The notes beneath the pieces were generated by a model. It was not told the origin of the DNA. It saw only the letters and a list, made by a program, of their open reading frames with translations, and ran no database searches. DNA of 64,000 bases from Cristatella mucedo (taxonomy: Eukaryota; Bryozoa; Phylactolaemata; Cristatellidae): NCBI GenBank assembly GCA_009760855.2, contig WPIO01000071.1, positions 685,001-749,000 of the forward strand, written 5' to 3'. Positions 28,789 through 36,899 of the stretch are shown piece after piece (positions within the stretch are counted from its first letter, which is position 1; each line of letters opens with the position of its first letter). Both the position numbers and the translations under genes were made by a program.

Positions 28789-29009
28789 AAGAGAGGAGAG
28801 AGAGCAAGAGTGAGTACAGTGTACTCGCTCTCTCTCTCTCTCGCCCGCTCTCTAAAAAGCGTCGTAAAATAGACGCCGCGACCGTCTGCTGCTTCGCAAC
28901 CTTCCTGCCGCGGTCGCTGTAGAGACAAGCTCGGCGGCGTCGTCGCACTAACCTGCAGGAGGACGAGCGTCGACGCCAGCGCCAGAGTGCTGCTGCCCAA
29001 CGCCCGCAT
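11083..29009 (-). CDS. Astacin gene A: secreted zinc metalloprotease with EGF-like and three ShKT modules
   Basis: Predicted secreted astacin (peptidase family M12A). Eleven minus-strand exons close in frame to 717 residues. Order: signal peptide 1-20; propeptide to about 91, ending in basic RRHRRK; catalytic domain 92-287; EGF-like 288-323; ShKT modules at 340-376, 427-461 and 475-511; low-complexity tail 512-717. Zinc ligands H182, H186 and H192 and catalytic E183 lie in [19 protein letters not shown]; the Met-turn is SVMHY (M239, Y241). The four family cysteines are present (YTC, GCSS, ASGC, IYGC). Intron phases are 0,1,2,1,0,0,1,1,1,1. The start at 29009 follows homology of position with gene B; an in-frame Met at 29054 (MADDFAFVGG) in good Kozak context would add 15 residues. 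It is a tandem paralogue of gene B, which has one more ShKT exon. The substrate is unknown; digestion, matrix processing and development are all possible for the family. Confidence 0.88.
12037..12318 (-). CDS. Gene A exon 10: Thr/Pro/Gln linker and ShKT module 2
   Basis: 282 bp, phase 1 to 1. About 48 residues of Thr/Ser/Pro/Arg/Gln-rich linker, likely O-glycosylated, then [17 protein letters not shown] and AHCSASCRSC. The acceptor (CAAACGTAAG) is weaker than that of gene B. Confidence 0.85.
12403..12600. repeat. (CT)n array in gene A intron 9
   Basis: CT dinucleotide run at about 12,403-12,441, then CT-rich sequence, about 85 bp upstream of the exon 10 acceptor. Arrays of the same strand sense lie in front of the matching exons of gene B (34,863) and copy C (60,803). 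Confidence 0.9.
12601..13860. other. Gene A intron 9 remainder
   Basis: Contains a perfect inverted repeat at 12,941-12,975, a CRE-like TGACGTCA at about 13,431-13,438, and an AT-rich stretch at 13,640-13,740. No coding signal and no relic of the extra ShKT exon present in gene B were seen. Confidence 0.5.
13868..13985 (-). mobile_element. SINE with LINE-like 3' tail
   Basis: The minus strand begins TGGTCCAGCGGTTAAGGTGC (A-box-like), has GTAGGCTCGAGCG as a B-box-like segment, and ends GAGATTAAGTTCTCTTGAGG, matching the 3' end of LINE family 1. Homologous to 25,795-25,893 in the opposite orientation. Confidence 0.72.
14015..14179 (-). CDS. Gene A exon 9: ShKT module 1
   Basis: 165 bp, phase 1 to 1. 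A Thr/Ala linker is followed by six cysteines: DSCSKWATIGHC, then YRAYMSANCKATCNLC. Corresponds to ShKT module 1 of gene B. Confidence 0.9.
14665..14760 (+). mobile_element. SINE 3' fragment, gene A intron 8
   Basis: Contains GCGGTGATAGCC and GGTCGCTATACAAAAGAGG, the 3' part of the SINE seen at 41,206-41,383. No tRNA-like head. Confidence 0.6.
14761..15479. other. Gene A intron 8, unrecognised
   Basis: Short ORFs only; no recognised repeat or coding motif. Confidence 0.45.
15480..15800 (-). mobile_element. LINE family 2 3'-end fragment
   Basis: Starts with the pentanucleotide tail TAATGTAATGTAATG, then the reverse complement of the family 2 3' region including AGCGGCTTTCGGTACTCATT. Matches 10,670-10,921 in inverse orientation and also 56,795-56,960. 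Confidence 0.7.
16405..16515 (-). CDS. Gene A exon 8: EGF-like module
   Basis: 111 bp, phase 1 to 1. Encodes [20 protein letters not shown] and CPSGNDSRSVMQC, with six cysteines in EGF-like spacing, directly after the catalytic domain. No CUB domain follows. Confidence 0.9.
16670..17325. repeat. Long CT-rich array, gene A intron 7
   Basis: About 650 bp dominated by CT dinucleotides with TTTCTATC and CCCCATC interruptions. The Ser/Leu-rich reading frames across it (up to 255 codons) are repeat artefacts. Confidence 0.93.
17409..17498. repeat. 12-bp tandem repeat, about 7.5 units
   Basis: Unit CGTGCCCACGAG repeated head to tail with one base change in unit 7, in gene A intron 7. Confidence 0.92.
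17560..18420. other. Gene A intron 7, GC-rich part with (GGC)n
   Basis: GC-rich intron; GGC repeat of about 12 units near 18,103-18,138. No coding motif seen on either strand. Confidence 0.6.
18421..18547 (-). CDS. Gene A exon 7: catalytic domain, C-terminal part
   Basis: 127 bp, phase 0 to 1. Encodes [31 protein letters not shown] and NAIYGC, the last catalytic-domain Cys. Donor GTAGGT. Confidence 0.92.
18739..18942 (-). CDS. Gene A exon 6: zinc-binding motif and Met-turn
   Basis: 204 bp, phase 0 to 0. Encodes [19 protein letters not shown] with all three zinc-binding His and the catalytic Glu, then [14 protein letters not shown] containing the Met-turn and the zinc-facing Tyr. All catalytic residues are intact, so an active enzyme is expected. 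Confidence 0.95.
19075..19300. repeat. (GA)n array, gene A intron 5
   Basis: GA dinucleotides at 19,091-19,190, grading into GAGT-type repeats. Gene B has a GA array in the same intron (42,661-42,760). Confidence 0.92.
19301..20235. other. Gene A intron 5 remainder
   Basis: No recognised element. A short imperfect repeat of AAGATCGACGTAGATCGA type lies near 19,912-19,950. Confidence 0.45.
20236..20423 (-). CDS. Gene A exon 5: catalytic domain, N-terminal half
   Basis: 188 bp, phase 1 to 0. Encodes [19 protein letters not shown] and [20 protein letters not shown], carrying the first three of the four conserved astacin cysteines. Confidence 0.92.
20574..20680 (-). CDS. Gene A exon 4: propeptide cleavage site and catalytic N-terminus
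   Basis: 107 bp, phase 2 to 1. Encodes a basic run RRHRRK followed by AIREQTLRWSNATVPYQIA, the usual start of a mature astacin domain. Donor GTGAGC. Confidence 0.9.
20975..21065 (-). CDS. Gene A exon 3: propeptide, inhibitory segment
   Basis: 91 bp, acceptor TATTTCAG, donor GTAGCG, phase 1 to 2. Encodes [20 protein letters not shown] and a WESMMR end. The VRIEMD stretch sits where astacin propeptides carry an FxGD zinc-binding Asp. The Asp is kept but the Phe and Gly are replaced. Confidence 0.88.
21066..22563. repeat. Gene A intron 2 with two short minisatellites
   Basis: 21,940-22,039 has four 25-bp units built on CCGCTCGCGTTGATTGGCC, each with a reversed CCAAT core except where mutated. 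22,316-22,374 has 2.5 units of a 23-bp repeat containing the palindrome AATGGCCGGCCATT. A short ATT-rich run is at about 21,333-21,378. Confidence 0.8.
22564..22648 (-). CDS. Gene A exon 2: propeptide, first part
   Basis: 85 bp between a TTTTACAG acceptor and a GTGAGT donor, phase 0 to 1. Encodes [20 protein letters not shown]. Gene B has the same exon length and nearly the same peptide. Confidence 0.88.
23535..23660 (-). mobile_element. SINE fragment, gene A intron 1
   Basis: The minus strand has a B-box-like GGGTTCGAGTCCTGCACTG and the AAGGCTCTTCTGC body motif. Similar to copies at 42,445 and 44,400. Confidence 0.65.
23785..23890 (-). mobile_element. SINE fragment, gene A intron 1
   Basis: The minus strand reads a tRNA-like head with GACCCAGGTTCGAGTGC as B box. 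Adjacent to another SINE fragment. Confidence 0.55.
23930..24382 (+). mobile_element. LINE family 1 3' fragment, gene A intron 1
   Basis: C-terminal coding remnant, then ACATTTAAAAAGAAACTGAA, the GTGGGTCCCTGTGATTCGTC segment, the GAGTTCTCTGAGGGCGCTTT tail and an ATT run. Confidence 0.75.
25380..25592. repeat. TA-rich then (GT)n array, gene A intron 1
   Basis: Alternating TA runs with repeated TATTTAGAATA blocks, then (GT)n at about 25,555-25,591. Confidence 0.9.
25795..25893 (+). mobile_element. SINE with LINE-like tail, fused to LINE fragment
   Basis: tRNA-like head TTGGTCCAGCGGTCAAGGTG, B-box-like GTGGGCTCGAGCCCC, then AAGCGCCTGAATAGAGATG. Directly abuts a LINE fragment starting near 25,897. 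Confidence 0.7.
25897..26975 (+). mobile_element. LINE family 1 copy, 5'-truncated, gene A intron 1
   Basis: Starts just after the YADD region (CFDPSQPSSTSN), has [29 protein letters not shown] and HWLPVKQRI, then the C-terminal region in a shifted frame and a GTTCTCTGAGGGTGCTTTAT tail. At least two stops. Confidence 0.85.
27675..27830. repeat. (CT)n / CTGT array, gene A intron 1
   Basis: Two CT runs separated by CTGTCTGTCTGT blocks. The Arg-Glu-rich and Ser-Leu-rich ORFs across it are artefacts. Confidence 0.92.
27888..27958 (-). pseudogene. Relic of an astacin EGF-like exon in gene A intron 1
   Basis: The minus strand translates to FVKQDCACWCSSGKDALVV then TQRS, aligning with [19 protein letters not shown] and MQCS of gene A exon 8. 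The first half of the module is missing and the last Cys is Arg. Lies between exons 1 and 2 of gene A, where no EGF exon belongs, so it is read as the remains of another, deleted paralogue. Confidence 0.75.
28728..28845. repeat. (GA)n array, gene A intron 1
   Basis: GA dinucleotides at 28,728-28,800 and a shorter CT run at about 28,826-28,843. Just downstream of exon 1. Confidence 0.9.
28953..29009 (-). CDS. Gene A exon 1: signal peptide
   Basis: Encodes MRALGSSTLALASTLVLLQ, a hydrophobic secretion signal, ending at a GTTAGT donor in phase 0. An alternative in-frame start at 29054 extends the N-terminus. Intron 1 is the longest of the gene (6.3 kb), so this exon assignment is the least certain of the model. 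Confidence 0.7.
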
Positions 29010-29102
29010 GCTGAGTCGCCCATTTCCGCCGACGAAGGCAAAGTCATCCGCCATGCTCGCCGAAGCCCCGTCGGCCTCTAGTTAGCTTAGGAGCTCTCAA
29101 GA

Positions 29103-29115
29103 CGCCTATTTACGC
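29103..29115 (-). promoter_or_regulatory. TATA-like element upstream of gene A
   Basis: The minus strand reads CGTAAATAGG, about 100 bp upstream of the ATG at 29009 and about 55 bp upstream of the one at 29054. A similar element lies about 100 bp before the gene B ATG. This is weak evidence taken alone. Confidence 0.35.
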
Positions 29116-29354
29116 GATCTGGTGGCGACACCTGGCGGAGCGTACTCGCTTTGCTGCCGTTGGTGCGGCGGCTGCGGCGGCTGCGGCGGCTGCGGGGGCA
29201 GTAATGTCGAGCAGCAGGATCTAAATTCAAATTCATCGGACGCCACCTGCTCGGGCAATTCAATTACTCGCGGGAGATGCGGGGACACCTTGCGAGCAAG
29301 CCGGTGGGGGGTAGTTACCCGGCGGCGGCGCTGCCAATGGTGGCGGTAGGTAGC

Positions 29355-30712
29355 AGGTGCTTTTGATACCATCGATCACAAAGTTCTTCTAGAGCGCCTC
29401 TCATCTCGCATGGGCATCACTGGCACTGCTCTGCAGTGGTTCAGGTCCTACCTCAGTGAGAGACTCCAGAGTATTGACATGAATGGACAAAGATCATCTG
29501 AAGTACCTCTGAAATATGGAGTAACTCAGGACTCCGTGCTAGGTCCGGCTCTTTTCACGGTTTATACTCTCCCTCTTGCTGATGTGATTGCCAAGTACAA
29601 TCTAGGCTTTCATTTCTATGCGGATGACACTCAGTTGCACCTTTGCTTTGATCTCTCCCAGCCTTCGAGCACCTCGAATTCTCTCAACTCACTTGCTGCA
29701 TGCATTGATGACATCCGCACATGGATGGCAGCAAATTTTCTAAAACTAAACGATGATAAAACTCATTTACTAGTTATGGGCAAACCCAGTGTGATTCAGA
29801 AATTGGAAAGGCTGACGCTCAAAATTGGCTCTGCCAGCATATCTCTTGTTGAATCAGCTCGAAATCTAGGTGTCAAATTACAAATTGAGCTCTCCTTAGA
29901 CTACCATACCAGCTCCACAGTCAAATCTGCCTATTTTCAGCTTCATAATATTGCTTAAATTCGGGCTTGTTTAGATAAGGATACCACGTCCAAGTTGGTC
30001 AATGCATTCGTGAAATCCCGTCTCGACTTCTGCAACTCACTGCTTACTGGCCTACCAGCATGTAAGATCAGGCGATTGCAGCTGATGCAAAACTCTGCAA
30101 CTAGGCTTGTCTGTCGCGAGCGTCGCAGTTGCCACATTATTCCACTTCTCGCCGACCTGCACTGGCTACCAGTCAAGCAACGGATTGACTTCAAGGTTTT
30201 GTCGCTCTTTTTTAGGTCACTTCATTCTATGGCTCCAGCCTATCTCTCAGATATACTCCCCCATCAGGCCAAGCATCGTACCACCCGCTTTTCGGAATCC
30301 AGCAGTCTACAAACACCCCGTACAAACCTCAAATCCTTTGGAGACCGTGCATTTAGTTTGTAAGCTCCCAGAGCCTGGAACTCCCTCCCGACCTGCGTCA
30401 GAACATTCCCTGACCTGACCACATTTAAAAAAACTGTAAACACGCCTATTTAGGATAGCATTTAGTGGGTCCCTGTGATTCGTCCTTGTGTGCTTATGAG
30501 TGCTGACACTGTGCATGCTGCCAGTAACCACATTTGCATGCTGACCCTGTGCATGTCACCCCTAATCATGTTGTTCATTTTTTTTTCAGGCATGATATTA
30601 CTCACCATTTAATTGCATTTCCCTTTGCAGCAAATTTAAGGCGCGTAGAGAGAGATTGAGTTCTCCGAGGGCGCTTTATCAAGTGCATTATTATTATTTT
30701 TATTATTATTAG
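29355..30712 (+). mobile_element. LINE family 1 copy with longest open RT segment
   Basis: 5'-truncated. Begins at FDTIDHKVLLERL, continues GTALQWFRSYLSERL, FHFYADDTQLHLCFD (YADD intact) and LNDDKTHLLVMGKP to an in-frame stop near 29,958, then [15 protein letters not shown] and [15 protein letters not shown] 182-codon open stretch is the longest among the copies here. Ends with the GAGTTCTCCGAGGGCGCTTT tail and ATT repeats. Lies about 0.35 kb upstream of gene A. Confidence 0.88.
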
Positions 30713-31639
30713 CAGGCGAGCGTTAGGGATATTTCGTCGAGTCATCGACAGGCAGACAGGCAGCAGGCTCTCAGCAGAGACGCCAACATGCCGAGGCGGC
30801 GCCGCTGGTACCGGAGCTGAACAGGAAATGTGCACGCCCTTGAAAACTGCAACGAAAATGGATGCAGCTGGCATGATAAACGAGCATGCGACGTGACAGG
30901 AGGTAGCTGGAAACTCTAGAAAGTGAATTCCGCACCAACTGGTGGATCTGATGGAACTCATGCGGGTGCAAAGATGCACGTGGCTAGACATTCAGCTTAC
31001 TCTGATTATCATCTAGTTGGGCAATGCATGGATCAAACTAAATTTATTTTACACAACTTAAAATACATGTGTATCTACGCATAAATATATATGTACATTT
31101 CGATCAATATGTGTTAGTTTATAAATATTTATGGGAGGGTATTTGAGCGGATATCGTATTTTCAATATTTGAATTATTTATGTTTCTAATCTATGTGTTT
31201 ATATGACTTTAACAAAAAGTTAGTTTAATTAAATGTGGGCTCAAACTATCGCTTTAGCGATTTTAGGACCAAGCATTGACAGGGCTACAAGTCCTTTAAC
31301 CATTGCTACATTTGATGCCTTCCGTTGTATTCCCGGCCAGCTCCTGTGTATCCGACTACATTTTTTGTCTTTTTCCTGGCGCCTTTTCCGTAATGCCTGG
31401 CAGCTTTTTTCCGTCGTGTCGGGCAGCTTTTTGCCTCGCAGTTCCAGGCTAAGTCCGACTGAATCAGATGACTGAATCAGACGATCAACTCTCTGGAAGA
31501 GATCAGCAGGTTGACTACGAGAGAGCGACTTGACACTTCAGAGCGACTATATCAGCACATCGTTCATGTACATCGTTTTTCCAGCGAGTTTAAATGGGAC
31601 AGGGCACCCTGAGCACTTGATAAAGTAATATAAAATAAT
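30713..31639. other. Intergenic, no recognised feature
   Basis: AT-rich in 31,000-31,230. Only short ORFs; an 80-codon plus-strand frame at 31,233 has no recognisable motif. Confidence 0.45.
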
Positions 31640-33235
31640 GATAGTAATATAATATTGCGTTTGATAAAGTGCCCTAAAAATCTGAATCTCTTTCTAGGCG
31701 CTTAAAAATTGATGCAAAGGAAGCAAGATCGAATGGTTAGTGTTAGCATGCTCAATAAACAACGATAATAACACGGTTACAGGCGAAATGCACACGTTCA
31801 GATGCAAGCATGGTTAGTGGCAGCATGCACAGTGTCAGCACGCATGAGTCACAGGGACCCACTAAATACTGTCATAAATAGGTGCGTTTTTAATTTCTGT
31901 GTAAATTTGGTCAAATCAGGGTATGTCGTGACGCAAGTCGGGAGTGGGTTCCGGGCTTTGGGAACATACGAACTAAATGCTCGGTCTCCAAGAGATTTGC
32001 GGTTTGTACGAGGTGTAGTTAAGCAGTTAGACTCCGAAAAGTTTGTGGTGCGATGCTTGGCCTGTTAGGGGAGTAAATCTGATAAGTAGGCTTGAGCTAA
32101 AGAATAAAAGGACCTGAAAGTGAGTGAGAAAAACCTTTTGGTCGATCCTTTGCTTGACTGATAGTGTTTGCAGGTCGGCGAGAAGCGGTGTGATGTGACA
32201 ACTGCAACGCTCGCGATAGACAAGCCTAGCTGCAGAGTTTGGCAGCAGCTGCAAGCGCCTGAGTGCACAGGCAGGTAGGCCAGCAAGCAGTGAGTTACAC
32301 AAGCCAAGTCGGGATGTCACGAATGCATGTAACAATTTAGATGTGGTATCCCTGTGTAAACAAGCCAGAATATTATTAATTTTATGTAGCTGAAATTAGG
32401 CAGACTACGTTGTGGAGCTGATGAGGTCATCTAAATGAAAGCTCCCTTTGGAACATGTCGCCTAGATTTCGTGCAGATTTCAGCAGGAGATATGCTGGCA
32501 GAGCCGATTTTGAGCGTTAGCCTTTCCGATTTCTGATTTACCCTAGGTTTACTCATAACCAGTAATTTGGTTTCATCATCATTCAATTTAAGAAAACTTA
32601 AGGCCATCCATACGTGGATGTCGTCAGCACACGCAGCAAGGAATTTTGAGACAATTCGACGCGCTGTAGGGCTGAAAGGGGCCAAAGCCGAGGTTTGATT
32701 GGTCAGCTGATTGTCATCTGATCGGTCAGCTGATTGTCATCTGATCGGTCAGCTGATTGTCATCTGATCGGTCAGCTGGTTGTCATCTGATCGGTCAGCT
32801 GATTGTCATCTGATCGGTCAGCTGATTGTCATCTGATCGGTCAGCTGATTGCCATCTGATCGGTCAGCTGATTGTCATCTGATTGGTCAGCTGATTGTCA
32901 TCTGATTGGTCAGCTGATTGCCATCCGATCGGTCAATCGGCTGATTGTCATCTGATCAGTCAATCAGCTGATTGCCATCTGCAAGGATGTGAAAGCCTAG
33001 ATTATGCCTGGTAACCACCGCTGGCAAGAGGGAGGATATAAACCATGAAAAGCACGAGACCAAGCAGGAGCCCGACGAACCCCATATTTCAGAGGTTTCT
33101 CGGAGGATCTTTGTTCATTCGCATCAATACTCTGGAGTCTCTCCCACTGAGATAGGACCAGAACAATTGCAGAGCAGTACTAGTGATGCCCAGGCGAGAT
33201 GAGAGGCGCTCTAGAAGAAAGTGTTGGTCGATAGT
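31640..33235 (-). mobile_element. LINE family 1 copy with internal minisatellite
   Basis: The minus strand contains the C-terminal LVTSRL-type and LLPNSAARLVYRERC segments, the LNDDETKLLVMSKP segment, and on the other side of the minisatellite a GTALQ-type region. Several frame breaks. The tail CTGAATCTCTTTCTAGGCGC is at about 31,675-31,700. Confidence 0.82.
32697..32982. repeat. 23-bp minisatellite inside the LINE, about 12 units
   Basis: Ten units of GATCGGTCAGCTGATTGTC plus ATCT (23 bp) with few changes, then two 27-bp variants containing an extra CAAT. The last unit runs into LINE sequence (GTGAAAGCCTAGATT). Confidence 0.95.
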
Positions 33236-33955
33236 AACAGTGAGCCGGAACGAATTCCGCTGACCTGTGACCTCTGACCCTTGCCGGTAGCACGCCGTCG
33301 GTGAAGGAGCGCCGGAGGCGATGGTGGATGAAGAGAATTAAGTGGAGACGGTGGAGCGTGCGTGGATGGGAAGGCAGGGACTCCCGATGACAGCGTTTAT
33401 GCCGAGCATTACTCCTTGCCAGCCAGCGACGGTCTTGCGGCGCGCTCGGAGCTGGCGAAATTCCGCAGCAAGTCAGTACACAATTCTTTCGGTAAAAAAA
33501 ACTCGTTGCACAGATGCACTTTGTCTACCACATGAGGCAGACTATGCAACGATGCGCCTTGTAGATTGTATATTTTGCACGCGTCATATATAACCGAGTA
33601 TTTCGTTTCGTTATAGCAGCTTACGGGACTTACGCGGCTACTACATTGTTCCGTCCCACGGAGCTGCCACCGCGCACTGGCTGCTCTCGCGGGCACTGGC
33701 CGCGGCCGCGGTCACGCGGCTCGGTGCAGACCTATCGGAGCTATCCTGCGCTAAGGGTCGGTATAATTTCGAAGCGCATGAGCTCGCCGCGAACATTCTG
33801 GAGCGCTTCGGAGTGACACTGTTAGCTCTACGGCGCTGCCCACAGCTTGCCCAACACAGGGGCCCAGCAGCAGCCGCGCCGCCGCCGCAGCCGCTTCCGG
33901 ATTCGGCCTCAGCCTCTGGGATACGTCTGCTGCAGGGATTCACGTGGCCTCAGAG
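33236..33955. other. Region downstream of gene B
   Basis: Presumed 3' UTR and intergenic sequence of gene B. No canonical polyadenylation hexamer was clearly seen on the minus strand. Confidence 0.4.
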
Positions 33956-34401
33956 TTATCCCTCCTGGCGCTTGACACCATTGTTGTGCTCCGCAGCTAG
34001 CCTTGACGTCGCGTGCCGTCGCTGACGCTGCCGCCGCTCGGTCGGGCTGACTCGCTGCGACTGAACGCCTCTGCCGCCGCTACCGCCGCCGCCGCCGCCC
34101 CTCGGCGGCGGCGTCGCGAGATTTCCGCCGTACGGCCTGTGCGGCTGCTGTGGATTGCGCGTCGTCAGCGACACGCTCCCCGCCGTTGAGGTCGCCGCCT
34201 GGCCTCGCGGTGGCGCAGCCCTCGGCGTCGTGCGGACAGCGGCGGACATCGCTGCCGTGGCAGAGGCGGCGGCGGCGACAGTCGTGCAGACGCCGCAAGC
34301 CTTCGGGCAGTGCTGCTGCATGTAGGCCTCGTAGTGCTTCGAGACGCAGTGGCCGCGCCCGCGCCAATAGTCGCAGTGAGTCTCCGTGTCCTGGCAGCGA
34401 G
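33956..34401 (-). CDS. Gene B exon 12: ShKT module 4 and Gly/Arg tail
   Basis: Starts in phase 1 after GCTGCAG. Encodes [17 protein letters not shown] and [13 protein letters not shown], then an Ala/Thr/Pro-rich stretch, [11 protein letters not shown] and an Arg/Gln-rich end, finishing VKRQEG and a stop. It lacks the acidic run and Lys-Gly repeat of gene A. Confidence 0.88.
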
Positions 34402-36573
34402 CTGCAGCGAACGGTTGCCCGCGTGCGCGCGCGTGCGCTTCAGCTAACGGCTTCCGCTAGCATCTCACAGCGCCCTCTCCCGGCCGAGGCGGCGCCGAAT
34501 CGCGCGAAAGAGCGGCAGAGCGCAAGAGCCGCCTACCTGCCGCTGTCACGTCCACTCTGTCGCAAGAGTTGCAGGACGCCGAGCAGTGGGCGAGCATGTA
34601 TCGAGGATTGGCATCGCACTCGCCGCTCTCAGCCCAGGCGCTGCACCACGAGTTCGCGTCGTGACACGGGCCCCGCTTAGCGGTCGTGGCTTCGACGACC
34701 GTCGGCAGACGACTGGAGGTCAATGACCGCTGCGTCGTCTGCTGAGGCCGAGCAGTGGACGGCCGCGTTTGTCTGGCGACAGTTCGCAGAGGTGTCGGCG
34801 AAGGTTGAGTGGCGGGCCTTGTGGCTTTTGTTGGTTCAACTGCCAACGGAAGCATCCTATCAGCTCTCTCTCTCTCTCTCTCTCTCTCTCGCCTCGTCTG
34901 GCTCTCTGTCTCTCCCGAGCACGCACACGCGCTCTATATCCCTCGGTCTGTGCGCTTGCCTCAATCTGTATCGCTTCTCTCTCTGGCTTTTTTGATGCCG
35001 CTTTTCCGTCAAGTGGCAAGATGGCGAAGCGCTGTTTTCCGCGATGGAACATTGTACGACTCGCTTCACTGAGTCTTTCATGGTACGACTCAGTGAAGCG
35101 AGTCCGCCGGCCGCCGTGAGCTGCTTGTCAACAAGCAATAATTGACGGATTCCAGTGGAAGTTGGCCTTTACTCCGACTGACAGTCGGTCGTTCGCGAGG
35201 TACGCACGCTGCTGAGACGCACCGCCGCACAGACGGCATGCCGTCCCCGCCTGCCGCCAGGCGGTGCGCCCAGTCGGTGCGGCTGGGAAGCGTGCAGAGC
35301 TGCTAGGCGCACGACGCTGTCAAGTGCTCAGAGCTAACTAGGTAAGCATCGAGTGTTCCCTGGAAACTGAGTCTTTTCGCGATCACTTGTTCCCTGGATT
35401 TATTAAATTATTAAACGAGCGTGCATCGTCATCACAATAACCGAGAACGAACGTAGATACCCCGCCGTAGTTTAAGATGAGCGACGCCGCTCAGCATTTC
35501 CGCAAGCACCGGGGCTTTCGCCGCGCGTGGAAATACTCACCGGAGCAGCGGTTGCACGAGTTGGCGCAATGGTCAGACATGTAGGCGCGGTACCGGTCGT
35601 CGGAGCAGTATCCCAGCTGCGCCCACGCCGCGCATGCGTAGTGATCGTCTGAGCACGGCGACAGCGTCGCCGGCCGAGCAGTCGTCGTCGTCGTCGTCGT
35701 CGTTTGACCTGAGGTCAAGAAAACAGTGGAATTTTATCCGCCGCCCGATCGGCGAGCCGTGTCTAATCTGGAAAGTCTAATCGGCCTATTCTTAATGTTC
35801 GCACCACGCCGATCAAGCCTGCCGCGCTTGCATAAGCTCTCTGTCTGAAAAAACATACTTCCGCACGGTTCGAGGCTGGCGGAGCAAAATAGAGAATATA
35901 GCGGTATAGATATATACGATATAGCGATATATGCGGAGCGATATCCAAAGAGAATCGATCGCCACTTCGTCGAAAGCGTATACATTTACCGTCGCGACGC
36001 GTTGCACCAAAGAACATGGTAGTCTTAGAAGTGTACAAATAGTTAATAACATATTTTATTAAATTGGTTATATAATAAATACTAAGTGTATTGTAGAGTA
36101 TATATGGCATACACACGCACTCGCGAGGCATTTAATTCAGGCTGGCGTGTTGTCAAGTAAGCTGATAAACGTCGATCAAATGCACGGTGTCAAAACAAAC
36201 GCTAAAAAACTGATAGCTGAGAAAAAAACTAGTATCGCAGACGAGTAAGCCCTGCATGAATATAAGAGGACTTGGAAGTGAGTGACTAGACATAATAGTA
36301 GGTGTACTGATGTGGAGCCAGTGCAGGACGGATGAGTCACATGCACCGCTGAATCGCTAATATTCTTGCGAAAGAAGCGGTTTCAATGATTAACATTATC
36401 TTTAATCAGCAGGACAAACGTACGTGACATCAGTACAATTTCCTGATGTTCTTTTAGCGGAGCTTAACTGTGCTTGAATAAGGCCATCAAAAGTTGAAAA
36501 CCTAGCACCCTTTTTTGGCCCCATCATCCTTTACAGTACTTCCTCTCTCGCACTTGCATCTATCAGCCTATAT

Positions 36574-36647
<74 letters not shown>

Positions 36648-36865
36648 TACACATATATATATATATATATATGTATATGCATCCATTAATATATATATAT
36701 ATATATATATAGTATATATATAGCATATAGTATATAACATATAGTATGTAGCATATAGCATATAGTACATACATATATATATATAGTATATATATATATA
36801 TATATAGCATATAGTATGTAGCATATAGTATATATATATATATGCATGTATATATATATGCATGA

Positions 36866-36899
<34 letters not shown>

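Noticed and set aside
32697-32982. CRISPR-like array
   Set aside because: Units are contiguous without unique spacers, and the context is animal DNA inside a LINE; it is a minisatellite.
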